Source of the DNA: an uncultured Clostridia bacterium
GTDB lineage: Bacteria; Bacillota; Clostridia; Christensenellales; Borkfalkiaceae
Length of the DNA: 9,769 nucleotides
Direction of reading: 5' to 3'
Assembly (NCBI GenBank): GCA_934273135.1
Contig: CAKQSU010000026.1
Coordinates: 1-9,769, forward strand
Numbering within the stretch: position 1 is the stretch's first letter; each line of letters opens with the position of its first letter. Below are positions 1 through 6,253 of this stretch, piece by piece. Below the pieces are notes generated by a model, which was not told the DNA's origin, searched no databases, and worked only from the letters and a program-made list of their open reading frames with translations. The position numbers and the translations under genes are program-made.

Positions 1-295
1 GTCGGTCGCCGTCACCGGCTGTGCCAAACTGCAACCCTTCTCCGACTTCAGATATGCGAAATGGAAAAGTACGCGCCTGCGCGCCGCTCTCACCTGTTGT
101 GGCAAACCGACGCACTCTCCGCCGTCAGTAGCAAAGAGTACGCGCCCATCGGCACTCGCCGACCTGTTGCCCGTCTCTGCAACCCTTCTCCGCCGTCAGT
201 AGCAAAGAGTACGCGCCTGTCGGTCGCCGTCACCGGCTGTGCCAAACTGCAACCCTTCTCCGACTTCAGATATGCGAAATGGAAAAGTACGCGCC
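1..295. repeat. Array of four related 69-78 bp intergenic repeat units
   Basis: Four units end at 77, 146, 217 and 295, each closing with the same AGTACGCGCC. The first and fourth units (1-77 and 219-295) are identical over 77 bp. The two inner units share an exact 31-bp block (116-146 and 187-217). CTGCAACCCTTCTCCG occurs at 29-44, 177-192 and 247-262. The array is cut by the window edge, so more units may lie upstream. No convincing gene overlaps it: the long frames here consist of the repeat itself and lack a ribosome binding site. Some units contain short inverted repeats, for example TCGGC/GCCGA at 149-162. I cannot name the family. Confidence 0.85.
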
Positions 296-308
296 CATTG
301 ATAATAAG

Positions 309-336
309 TTGAAAATTGCGGATAGATATATATAAT
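309..336 (+). promoter_or_regulatory. Sigma-A type promoter for the response regulator/kinase operon
   Basis: TTGAAA (309-314) and a perfect TATAAT (331-336) are 16 bp apart. Transcription would start near 343, giving a leader of roughly 145 nt made mainly of the hairpin chain at 357-466. Confidence 0.6.
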
Positions 337-356
337 TATTTCAAATCCGCTTTCGC

Positions 357-466
357 TCGCTCCGTAGGGAGCGAATATCGATTGCCGTTTACGGCAAATA
401 TCGACCGCTTGAAAAGCGGCATATCGATTGCGCCATATGCGCAAATATCGAGCGCGCAACGCGCGC
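357..466 (+). repeat. Chain of five different hairpins joined by constant ATATCGA linkers, in the operon leader
   Basis: ATATCGA occurs four times (375-381, 398-404, 421-427, 445-451) with periods of 23, 23 and 24. Between and beside the copies are five perfect inverted repeats with different stem sequences: TCGCTCC/GGAGCGA (357-374, loop 4), TTGCCG/CGGCAA (382-397, loop 4), CCGCTT/AAGCGG (405-419, loop 3), TTGCGC/GCGCAA (428-444, loop 5) and GCGCGC/GCGCGC (452-466, loop 3). The linker is constant while the stems vary with pairing kept, so pairing appears to be what is selected. The chain ends about nine bases before the Shine-Dalgarno of the response regulator gene. The family is unknown to me. 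Confidence 0.85.
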
Positions 467-487
467 ATTTCAAAAGGAGCAAAAATA

Positions 488-1159
488 ATGGAGAATAAAA
501 AACTCGTCTACGCCGTGGACGACGAAACGGCAATACTCGAAGTGTATACTTACGCGCTCGAAGGCGCGGGGTTTGCCGTGAAATGCTTTACCGATGCGGA
601 CGGTTTGTTCGCCGAATTAAAAGTTAAAAAACCGGACGTTTTTATTCTCGATATCATGCTCGAAGGGCTTGACGGATACGAAATCTTAAAAAGGCTTCGC
701 CAAGACCCCGACTGCGCGGATATCCCCGTTATTATGGTTTCCGCAAAGGGCGAAGAAGTGGACAAAGTAAAGGGGTTGAACCTCGGCGCGGACGATTATC
801 TGTCCAAGCCTTTCGGCGTTCTCGAACTTGTCGCCCGCATAAACGCAAAATTAAGAACGGCTAAAAAGCCCGTAAACAAGCTCGTTTATAAGGATATCGT
901 CATCGACGACGATAAACATGAAGCGAGCGTGAACGGCGAAAAATTAACGCTTACGTTAAAGGAATACGAACTTTTAAAATTGCTTGTTTCTTCAAGCGAA
1001 AAGGTGCTTGAAAGGGACTATATTCTCGATTCCGTCTGGGGTGAAAACTACGGCGAAACGAGGACGCTCGATATACATATCGGAGAGTTGAGAAAGCTTC
1101 TTAACGCTTCTCAAGCCGAAATCGCCACGATAAGAGGCGTGGGGTACGTTTTAAAATGA
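488..1159 (+). CDS. OmpR/PhoB-family DNA-binding response regulator
   Basis: This 223-residue cytoplasmic transcription factor is activated by phosphorylation from its partner kinase. The receiver domain covers about residues 5-118, with acidic pocket D11/D12, phosphoacceptor D55 in LDIMLEGLDGYE, switch residue S85 and conserved K107 in the SKPF motif. A winged-helix domain of the OmpR/PhoB type follows (about 130-223), with the typical LTLKEYELLKLL and RGVGYVLK segments. The start at 488 is chosen because AGGAG (475-479) lies 8 nt upstream; a longer frame from 428 would run through the hairpin chain and is unlikely. Its TGA overlaps the kinase ATG (ATGA), so the two are translationally coupled. 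It resembles PhoP/PhoB most closely, but no phosphate genes or clear Pho box are present, so the signal is unassigned. Confidence 0.95.
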   Translation: MENKKLVYAVDDETAILEVYTYALEGAGFAVKCFTDADGLFAELKVKKPDVFILDIMLEGLDGYEILKRLRQDPDCADIPVIMVSAKGEEVDKVKGLNLGADDYLSKPFGVLELVARINAKLRTAKKPVNKLVYKDIVIDDDKHEASVNGEKLTLTLKEYELLKLLVSSSEKVLERDYILDSVWGENYGETRTLDIHIGELRKLLNASQAEIATIRGVGYVLK

Positions 1160-2847
1160 AAAAGAAAATTCTTATAATAAATTTTATAGTCATCGCTTTA
1201 TCTCTCGCCGCGGTGTTTTCCGTAGGAATCGCCGCCGCGGTCAATTCCAACGCCCGCTTTGCCGAGACCGCCGTTAAAAATTACGCCGCGATTTACGCCG
1301 AAAGCTATGCTTCGGGCGAGGACGCAAGCAACATAACGAAAAACGTTCCTGAAAACTTGCGCGTTACGATAATAGACGGCGACGCGAATTTTACCGTTAT
1401 AGCGGACAGCGAGGACACCTCTCTCGTCGGTAAGCCGCACACCGACCGTACGGAAATAGATAACGCCATAAAAGGAGAAAACAAAGCCGTTGTGCGCAAT
1501 TCCGTTTCTCTCGGCAAAAAAATGGTGTATTTTGCGGTCAAAACCACAAAAGGGGACGGCTCGGTCGCGTTTGTCAGAGTTGCGTTGCCGATTGAAAGCG
1601 TAAACGCTTACGCGGCTTCTACCGTTCCGCTTGCCGTTTTCGCTTTGCTAATTGCCTTGCTCGTAGTTTACCTCGTCTGGATTTTTTCGGCGAACGGGCT
1701 TATGAAGCCGTTAAAGGACGTCAAAAACATTCTTAAAGAAGTGAACGACGGAACTTATCGCGAAAAAATTCCTATGACGGGCGACGACGACATAAACAAA
1801 ATTCTTGCCGAAATAAACGATTTAAGCGAAAAACTTCTTTCGCTTGTCAACAGCGAAAAGTCCGCGCGCGAAAAGCTCGATTATATCCTCGAAAACGTTT
1901 CGGACGGCATCATCGCGGTTGATAAAAGCGGCGATATAACGCTCATCAACAAAGTTGCCGCCAAGGCTTTCGGAATAGAAAACGCAAAGGGGCTTTCTTA
2001 CAAAGTTTTGACCGCCGACCAAACGTTTCTAAGCAGCGTAAAATCGGCTCTTCAATCGAAAAAACCTTGCGTTTGCGAATTCGAATCTTCCGACAAGCTC
2101 ACCTATATGGTGAAAATCAGTATGCCGAGCGAAGTAGCCGTCATCGTCCTGACGGATATAACGGCGGCGAAAAAGTCGGAACAAATGCGCGGAGAGTTTT
2201 TCGCGAACGCTTCTCACGAGCTTAAAACTCCGCTCACGGCGGTGAAAGGCTTCAACGACATAATCTCGATGTCCTCTTCGGACGAAAGGACCAAAACTCT
2301 CACCGCAAAGATAGACAGGGAGCTTGAAAGGGTCGTTCGGCTCATAAACGATATGCTCGAAATCTCTAAGCTCGAAGCCAAAAGAGAAGTAAAAACCGAG
2401 TCGGTTTCGCTCAAAGCCGTTGCCGAAGAGGTCAAAGAGGGGCTTGAACGGCTTTCCGAAGACAAAGGCGTTAGCGTAAGCGTTACGGGCGACGGAGAAG
2501 TCGAAATGGCGAAAGAACACGCCGAAGAACTTATCAAAAACCTTGTCGAAAACGGCATAAAATACAACGACAAGGGCGGCAAAGTAGGGGTGAAAATCAC
2601 GGACGACAAAAACTCTGTCACGCTTTCGGTTGCCGACGACGGCTTCGGGATTTCCGAAGAAGACCAAAGACGAGTCTTTGAAAGGTTTTACCGCGCGGAT
2701 AAATCGCGCTCGCGCGAGACGGGCGGCACCGGGTTAGGGCTTGCGATAGTCAAGCACGTCGCGGAGCTGTACGGCGCAAAAATCACGCTTTGTTCCGTTC
2801 TCGGTTCGGGTACGACGATAGCCGTGAAATTTGAGAAAAAATCTTAA
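1156..2847 (+). CDS. PhoR/WalK-like membrane sensor histidine kinase with HAMP and PAS domains
   Basis: This 563-residue kinase is predicted to sense an extracellular or intramembrane signal and phosphorylate the regulator encoded just upstream, which it overlaps by 4 nt. Visible order: transmembrane helix about 5-28, extracytoplasmic domain about 29-152, second helix about 154-177, HAMP linker about 178-230, PAS domain about 239-335, then the HisKA dimerisation helix with phosphoacceptor H354 in ASHELKTPL. The HATPase domain carries the N box around N466 (NLVENGIKYN), the G1 box DDGFGI near 494-499, the F box FERFYR and the G2 box GGTGLGLAIV from 523. All catalytic motifs are intact, so it should be active. 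Domain architecture matches PhoR/WalK/YycG kinases of Firmicutes. The ligand cannot be read from the sequence. A terminator follows about 45 nt downstream. Confidence 0.95.
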   Translation: MKKKILIINFIVIALSLAAVFSVGIAAAVNSNARFAETAVKNYAAIYAESYASGEDASNITKNVPENLRVTIIDGDANFTVIADSEDTSLVGKPHTDRTEIDNAIKGENKAVVRNSVSLGKKMVYFAVKTTKGDGSVAFVRVALPIESVNAYAASTVPLAVFALLIALLVVYLVWIFSANGLMKPLKDVKNILKEVNDGTYREKIPMTGDDDINKILAEINDLSEKLLSLVNSEKSAREKLDYILENVSDGIIAVDKSGDITLINKVAAKAFGIENAKGLSYKVLTADQTFLSSVKSALQSKKPCVCEFESSDKLTYMVKISMPSEVAVIVLTDITAAKKSEQMRGEFFANASHELKTPLTAVKGFNDIISMSSSDERTKTLTAKIDRELERVVRLINDMLEISKLEAKREVKTESVSLKAVAEEVKEGLERLSEDKGVSVSVTGDGEVEMAKEHAEELIKNLVENGIKYNDKGGKVGVKITDDKNSVTLSVADDGFGISEEDQRRVFERFYRADKSRSRETGGTGLGLAIVKHVAELYGAKITLCSVLGSGTTIAVKFEKKS

Positions 2848-2888
2848 AAGTCGATAAATCTTAGAAATTTATAAAAACTTTTTTTCGG

Positions 2889-2917
2889 GGAACGGGTTAA
2901 AAGCCCGTTTCTTTTTT
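2889..2917 (+). terminator. Rho-independent terminator of the first two-component operon
   Basis: The stem AACGGG (2891-2896) pairs with CCCGTT (2904-2909) around a 7-nt loop and is followed by TC and six T. The end of the T tract supplies the first bases of the next promoter's -35 box, so the two signals share bases. Confidence 0.75.
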
Positions 2918-2944
2918 GACAAAAAAAAACGAATGTGTTAAAAT
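2916..2944 (+). promoter_or_regulatory. Strong sigma-A type promoter for the phosphodiesterase gene
   Basis: A consensus TTGACA (2916-2921) is followed, after an ideal 17-bp spacer containing an A tract, by TAAAAT (2939-2944). It begins in the T tract of the preceding terminator. Confidence 0.8.
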
Positions 2945-2971
2945 AAAGTCAATAAAAAGAGAGGTTTTGAC

Positions 2972-3517
2972 ATGAAGTATCTTATAGCTTCCGACATACA
3001 CGGTTCGCTTTACTTTACAAAGCTTTTAAAACAACGTTTCGAGGAAGAAAACGCGGGGCGGCTCGTTCTGCTCGGCGACATACTCTATCACGGTCCGAGA
3101 AACGATATCCCCAAGGATTACGACACCAAAGCCGTAGCCGAGCTTTTGAACGGACTGAAAGAAAATATCCTTTGCGTACGCGGCAATTGCGACGCGGAAG
3201 TAGACCAAATGATGCTTTCTTTCCCCGTTTTATGCGATTTCGGCATTATTTCGGACGGCGAAAGGCTTATATATTTAACGCACGGGCATAAGTACAATAA
3301 GGACAATCCTCCGCCCGTAAAAAGCGGGGATATCGTGCTTTCCGGGCATACGCACGTTCCCGTGCATGAAGTGTCGGGCGGCGTACTGTATCTGAACCCC
3401 GGCTCCGTTTCTATTCCTAAGGGTGGCAGCACTAACTCTTATCTTACTTACTCGGACGGCGTTTTTACACTCAAAAAGATAGAAACGGGCGAAGAAATTT
3501 GCTCTTTCGAATTTTAA
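2972..3517 (+). CDS. yfcE: YfcE/MJ0936-family metallophosphoesterase
   Basis: This 181-residue cytoplasmic enzyme belongs to the calcineurin-like phosphoesterases. E. coli YfcE hydrolyses phosphodiesters with a two-metal centre; the physiological substrate is not well settled. The full set of metal ligands is visible: D8 and H10 in SDIHGS, D36 in LLGDILYHG, N72 in RGNCD, H104 in THGHKYN, and H126/H128 in SGHTHVP. Length is normal for the family. The start is supported by AGAGAGG (2958-2964) seven nt upstream and by the near-consensus promoter at 2916-2944. No terminator is seen before the kinase-like gene 56 nt downstream, so the two are probably cotranscribed. The gene symbol reflects family resemblance rather than proven orthology. 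Confidence 0.92.
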   Translation: MKYLIASDIHGSLYFTKLLKQRFEEENAGRLVLLGDILYHGPRNDIPKDYDTKAVAELLNGLKENILCVRGNCDAEVDQMMLSFPVLCDFGIISDGERLIYLTHGHKYNKDNPPPVKSGDIVLSGHTHVPVHEVSGGVLYLNPGSVSIPKGGSTNSYLTYSDGVFTLKKIETGEEICSFEF

Positions 3518-3573
3518 AAAATTGCGTTTAATCGGCTTATAGACCGACTTTAACGGATACGGGAGGGATTTAT

Positions 3574-4176
3574 ATGAGAATTATAACTGTAAGCAGAGAA
3601 TTTGGCAGCGGCGGCAGAGAAGTGGGCAAACGCTTAGCCGACGAACTCGGGTTTAACTATTACGACAGAGAGATAATAACGGGCATAGCAAAGGACACCG
3701 CGCTTGACGAAAGATTTGTCGCTCACGCGCTCGAAAAGGGCGTCAACCTTTATCCGCTTCATTACGGCGTAACTTTCACCATACCCGCCGTCAACAGAGA
3801 AGTTATCGACGTTATGGTTGCTCAGCAAAAGATAATAAAGGAGCTTGCTGCAAAAGGCGATTGCGTTATCGTCGGCAGAAGCGCGGACGTTATTTTGGCA
3901 GACGAAAAGCCGTATAATATCTTTGTTTATGCGGATATGGAGGCAAAAATCGCAAGGTGCAAGCTTCGCGACGGCGCCGAGGGGCTTACCGACAAAGAAA
4001 TAAAAAGACGTATAACGGAAATCGACAAAGGGCGCATGGACAGCCGCGCTATGTTTACTTCGGCGCGCTGGGGCGACAAGGCGTGCTATAACGTTATGCT
4101 CAACACGACAAACGCGGATATAAAGGCTTTGATTAAGCCTCTGTCCGAGCTTGCTTTAAGCTACTTTACGAAATAA
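3574..4176 (+). CDS. Cytidylate kinase-like family protein
   Basis: This 200-residue protein is in the P-loop nucleoside/nucleotide kinase group annotated as cytidylate kinase-like. The N-terminus carries the characteristic SREFGSGGREVGKRLA loop (residues 7-22, with G18-K19 at the Walker A end) followed by YYDREII. A VGRSADVIL segment near residue 100 and the arginine-rich KEIKRRITEIDKGR stretch resemble the lid region of the family. It differs from true Cmk in the P-loop and is usually encoded in addition to it, so the phosphate acceptor is uncertain. Translation starts at 3574, after GGGAGGG (3561-3567). It probably shares a transcript with the upstream phosphodiesterase gene. A terminator follows at 4201. 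Confidence 0.9.
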   Translation: MRIITVSREFGSGGREVGKRLADELGFNYYDREIITGIAKDTALDERFVAHALEKGVNLYPLHYGVTFTIPAVNREVIDVMVAQQKIIKELAAKGDCVIVGRSADVILADEKPYNIFVYADMEAKIARCKLRDGAEGLTDKEIKRRITEIDKGRMDSRAMFTSARWGDKACYNVMLNTTNADIKALIKPLSELALSYFTK

Positions 4177-4200
4177 CAGTACAATGTAAAAGCTAAAAGG

Positions 4201-4231
4201 CAGCGGTATAAGTCGATTATCGCTGTTTTTT
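4201..4231 (+). terminator. Rho-independent terminator between the kinase-like gene and the MATE gene
   Basis: CAGCG (4201-4205) pairs with CGCTG (4221-4225), extended by ATAA/TTAT (4208-4211 with 4217-4220) across a two-base bulge, then six T (4226-4231). It ends only 18 nt before the MATE start codon, leaving no room for a separate promoter after it. Confidence 0.75.
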
Positions 4232-4249
4232 GTTTTTAAAAGGAGAAAC

Positions 4250-5491
4250 ATGGCAATCAGATTATCCGACCATTTCAATTATAAAAAGTTGCTGCGGTTT
4301 GTTTTGCCGTCGATACTCATGATGGTGTTCACTTCCGTATACGGGGTTGTGGACGGCATTTTTGTTTCCACCGTAGTGGGCAACACGGCTTTCAAGGCCG
4401 TCAATCTCGTTCTGCCGCTGCCGATGGCACTCGGCTCGCTCGGGTTTATGCTCGGCGCGGGCGGAAGCGCGATTGTTTCAAAAACGTTCGGCGAAGGAAA
4501 GGACGAGCTTGCAAACAGGTATTTTTCGCTCCTCGTCTACGTTACCGCGATAGGCGGCGTTGCCGTGGCGATAGTCGGCGAAATACTGCTCGAACCGTTT
4601 TGCAGATTTTTTAAAGCCGACGGCGAATACCTCGATTATTGTCTGAGGTACGGCAGAATAGTCATTGCCGGCGTTCCGTTTTTTATGCTGCAAAACATAT
4701 TCCAAACCTTTTTCGTCACGGCGGAAAGACCTAAGCTCGGGTTTTTGGTTACGCTTATCGCAGGTTGCAGCAACATTGTAGGCGATTGGCTTTTGGTGGG
4801 CGTTTTTCGCTTCGAGGTCGAAGGCGCGGCGGTTGCAACCGTACTCGGCGAAGCTTTGGGCGCGATTATCCCCGTCGTTTACTTCTTTAAAAAGAATAAC
4901 GGCTCGATACTTCGGCTCGGCAAAACCGAAATGCACGGAAAAGTTCTGCTCGACGCCTGCACTAACGGCTCGTCGGAATTTTTGAGCAACGTTTCCGGCT
5001 CGTTTGTCAGTATGCTTTATAACTATCAGCTGACAAGGCTTGTCGGAAGCGACGGCGTGGGCGCGTACGGCGTTTTAATGTACGTCAACTTTATCTTTTT
5101 TGCGATTTTCATCGGTTACGCCGTGGGCATTGCTCCCGTCGTCGGTTATAACTACGGAGCAAAGAACGACTCGGAACTCAAAAACATATTCAAAAAGAGT
5201 ATGATTTTGATGGGAATTTTCGGCGTTGCGATGACTGTTTTTGCCGAAACTTTCGCTCCCGTTCTGGCTGACGTGTTTTCCGCCGGCAATCAACATATGT
5301 ACGAACTCACTTGCAGAGCCTTTTTGTTCAGCGGATTCGTCTTTTTAATGTGCGGCTTCAACATTTTCGGCTCGGCGTTTTTCACCGCGCTCGGCAACGG
5401 GCCTATTTCCGCGCTTATTTCGTGTTTAAGAACGCTCGTCTTTCAGAGCGGTTGCGTGCTTTTACTTCCGCTTTTTCTCGATATCGACTGA
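4250..5491 (+). CDS. MATE family efflux transporter, truncated by an in-frame stop before its last helix
   Basis: This 413-residue polytopic membrane protein resembles MATE (MepA/NorM/DinF-type) cation-coupled drug exporters. It opens with the typical LRFVLPSILMMVFTSVYGVVDG segment and contains the family-like ALGSLGFMLGAGGSAIVSK and AERPKLGFLV stretches, with about eleven hydrophobic helices readable. The start at 4250 follows AGGAG (4241-4245) with a short 4-nt gap. Codon 414 is TGA (5489-5491), at a place where the family usually has glycine in a G-I-W-L motif. The same frame then continues for 30 more codons to a TAA at 5584, encoding the expected final helix. Product activity is therefore doubtful. 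Causes may be a GGA-to-TGA nonsense mutation or a base error. Confidence 0.9.
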   Translation: MAIRLSDHFNYKKLLRFVLPSILMMVFTSVYGVVDGIFVSTVVGNTAFKAVNLVLPLPMALGSLGFMLGAGGSAIVSKTFGEGKDELANRYFSLLVYVTAIGGVAVAIVGEILLEPFCRFFKADGEYLDYCLRYGRIVIAGVPFFMLQNIFQTFFVTAERPKLGFLVTLIAGCSNIVGDWLLVGVFRFEVEGAAVATVLGEALGAIIPVVYFFKKNNGSILRLGKTEMHGKVLLDACTNGSSEFLSNVSGSFVSMLYNYQLTRLVGSDGVGAYGVLMYVNFIFFAIFIGYAVGIAPVVGYNYGAKNDSELKNIFKKSMILMGIFGVAMTVFAETFAPVLADVFSAGNQHMYELTCRAFLFSGFVFLMCGFNIFGSAFFTALGNGPISALISCLRTLVFQSGCVLLLPLFLDID

Positions 5492-5584
5492 ATCTGGCTG
5501 GCGGTCGTCGTGTCGGATTTTTGTACGCTGATTGTCACATGGGGCTTCCTTTTTGCAAAGCGCAAAAAATACTCTTACATGTAA
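5492..5584 (+). pseudogene. Detached C-terminal remnant of the MATE transporter gene
   Basis: After the TGA at 5489-5491 the same frame encodes IWLAVVVSDF, then a hydrophobic stretch and the basic tail AKRKKYSYM, ending at TAA (5582-5584). This matches what is expected of the last transmembrane helix and cytoplasmic tail of a MATE protein. With it the gene would have 445 codons including the stop, a normal family length. No ribosome binding site is present for separate translation. Confidence 0.8.
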
Positions 5585-5665
5585 CGGCTCGCCGAACTTA
5601 GACAACGAAAAGCAAAAACGAGAAAAAACGCCCGTTTTAAATTTCAAAAAATCGGCGAAAAACGC

Positions 5666-5694
5666 TTTACTTAATTAAAGTAAAAAGGTAAAAT
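5666..5694 (+). promoter_or_regulatory. Promoter for the YerC-like gene, overlapped by an inverted repeat
   Basis: TTTACT (5666-5671) and TAAAAT (5689-5694) are 17 bp apart. TTTACTT (5666-5672) and AAGTAAA (5678-5684) form a 7-5-7 inverted repeat that covers the -35 box and half of the spacer, a position suited to a repressor operator. Confidence 0.6.
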
Positions 5695-5725
5695 AAAACC
5701 GATAAGTTTTTTAGGGGTACGGAAT

Positions 5726-6031
5726 ATGAAAGAAGAACGCAAAACGACAAAAGAAGAAGCCGAACAAAACCTTGACGCGCTCTTTACGCTCTTAGCGAAA
5801 ATCAGCGACAAAAAGGACATGCAGGAACTGTTTCTCGACTTATGCACTTATAAGGAAGTGGAACAGATGGCGACGCGGCTTAAATGCGCAAAGCTTTTAA
5901 AAAGCGGGTATACGTACAACAAAGTCATCGAAGAAGTAGACATTTCGAGCGCGACTCTCGCCCGCGTTTCCCGTTGCGTTTCGCACGGCAGCGGCGGCTA
6001 CAACGTCGTTCTCGATAAGTACGACGATTAA
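5726..6031 (+). CDS. YerC/YecD family TrpR-related DNA-binding protein
   Basis: This 101-residue protein is a helix-turn-helix regulator of the TrpR superfamily. The family signature is clear: an acidic helical N-terminus, then KEVEQMATRLKCAKLLKSG (about residues 43-61), the helix-turn-helix YNKVIEEVDISSATLARVSRC, and the closing HGSGGYNVVLDK motif. TrpR itself binds tryptophan as corepressor, but the YerC/YecD branch has no established ligand. AGGGG (5713-5717) lies 8 nt before the start. It has its own promoter, whose inverted repeat may be an autoregulatory operator, and its own terminator, so it looks monocistronic. Its link to the neighbouring transporter or two-component genes is not evident. 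Confidence 0.93.
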   Translation: MKEERKTTKEEAEQNLDALFTLLAKISDKKDMQELFLDLCTYKEVEQMATRLKCAKLLKSGYTYNKVIEEVDISSATLARVSRCVSHGSGGYNVVLDKYDD

Positions 6032-6042
6032 ATAGTTTTTTT

Positions 6043-6087
6043 AGCTCGGTAATTAGTCGATAATCGATTTATAGCCGAGCTTTTTTT
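6043..6087 (+). terminator. Rho-independent terminator after the YerC-like gene
   Basis: AGCTCGG (6043-6049) pairs with CCGAGCT (6075-6081), followed by a run of T to 6087. The 25-nt loop contains a smaller self-complementary element around TCGATAATCGA (6057-6067). Confidence 0.85.
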
Positions 6088-6090
6088 GTA

Positions 6091-6132
6091 GTTGAAAGGT
6101 GAAAGTTGAAAGTTGAAATTTGAAAATCGAAA
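6091..6132. repeat. Heptanucleotide tandem repeat of GTTGAAA type
   Basis: Six in-register 7-bp units run GTTGAAA, GGTGAAA, GTTGAAA, GTTGAAA, TTTGAAA, ATCGAAA. A degenerate seventh, ACTTAAA, is at 6133-6139. The run starts directly after the terminator T tract and lies about 70 bp upstream of the next promoter. Confidence 0.8.
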
Positions 6133-6153
6133 ACTTAAAGACGGTAAAAAGGA

Positions 6154-6165
6154 GCCGAAATCGGC
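6154..6165. promoter_or_regulatory. 12-bp palindrome upstream of the LytTR operon promoter
   Basis: GCCGAAATCGGC is GCCGA/TCGGC around two A. It sits about 34 bp before the -35 box. The loop is too short for a good RNA hairpin, so a protein binding site is the likelier reading, but no regulator can be named. Confidence 0.3.
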
Positions 6166-6198
6166 ATAAATATAATTTCGAAATGTTCTAAAAAATAA

Positions 6199-6227
6199 TT
6201 GACAATATTTAATTTGCAGTGTAACAT
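6199..6227 (+). promoter_or_regulatory. Sigma-A type promoter of the LytTR/GHKL operon
   Basis: A consensus TTGACA (6199-6204) and TAACAT (6222-6227) are 17 bp apart. The predicted start lies about 20 nt before the ATG, giving a short leader with the AAGGGGG ribosome binding site (6241-6247). Confidence 0.75.
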
Positions 6228-6253
6228 AAAAATAAAAGACAAGGGGGCTTGAA

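Noticed and set aside
61..312. Small protein gene over the repeat array
   Set aside because: The frame is composed of the repeat units, has no ribosome binding site, and similar peptides appear in more than one frame, as expected of a noncoding repeat.
357..466. CRISPR array
   Set aside because: The constant unit is only 7 bp, the period is 23-24 bp, and the variable parts are themselves palindromes. No cas gene is present.
428..487. N-terminal extension of the first response regulator from an ATG at 428
   Set aside because: It would translate the hairpin chain. The ATG at 488 has an ideal ribosome binding site and gives the normal family N-terminus.
3532..3547. Terminator between the phosphodiesterase and the cytidylate kinase-like gene
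   Set aside because: Only a 4-bp stem (TCGG/CCGA) with no T tract follows, so cotranscription is more likely.
5626..5640. Terminator after the MATE gene at AAAACGCCCGTTTT
   Set aside because: The pairing leaves a two-base loop and no T run follows, so it is not a convincing terminator.
4211..6069. Shared AGTCGAT(A/T)ATCG in the loops of the terminators at 4201 and 6043
   Set aside because: The match is short and partly self-complementary, so it can be coincidence in AT-rich hairpin loops. Two cases are not enough for a claim.
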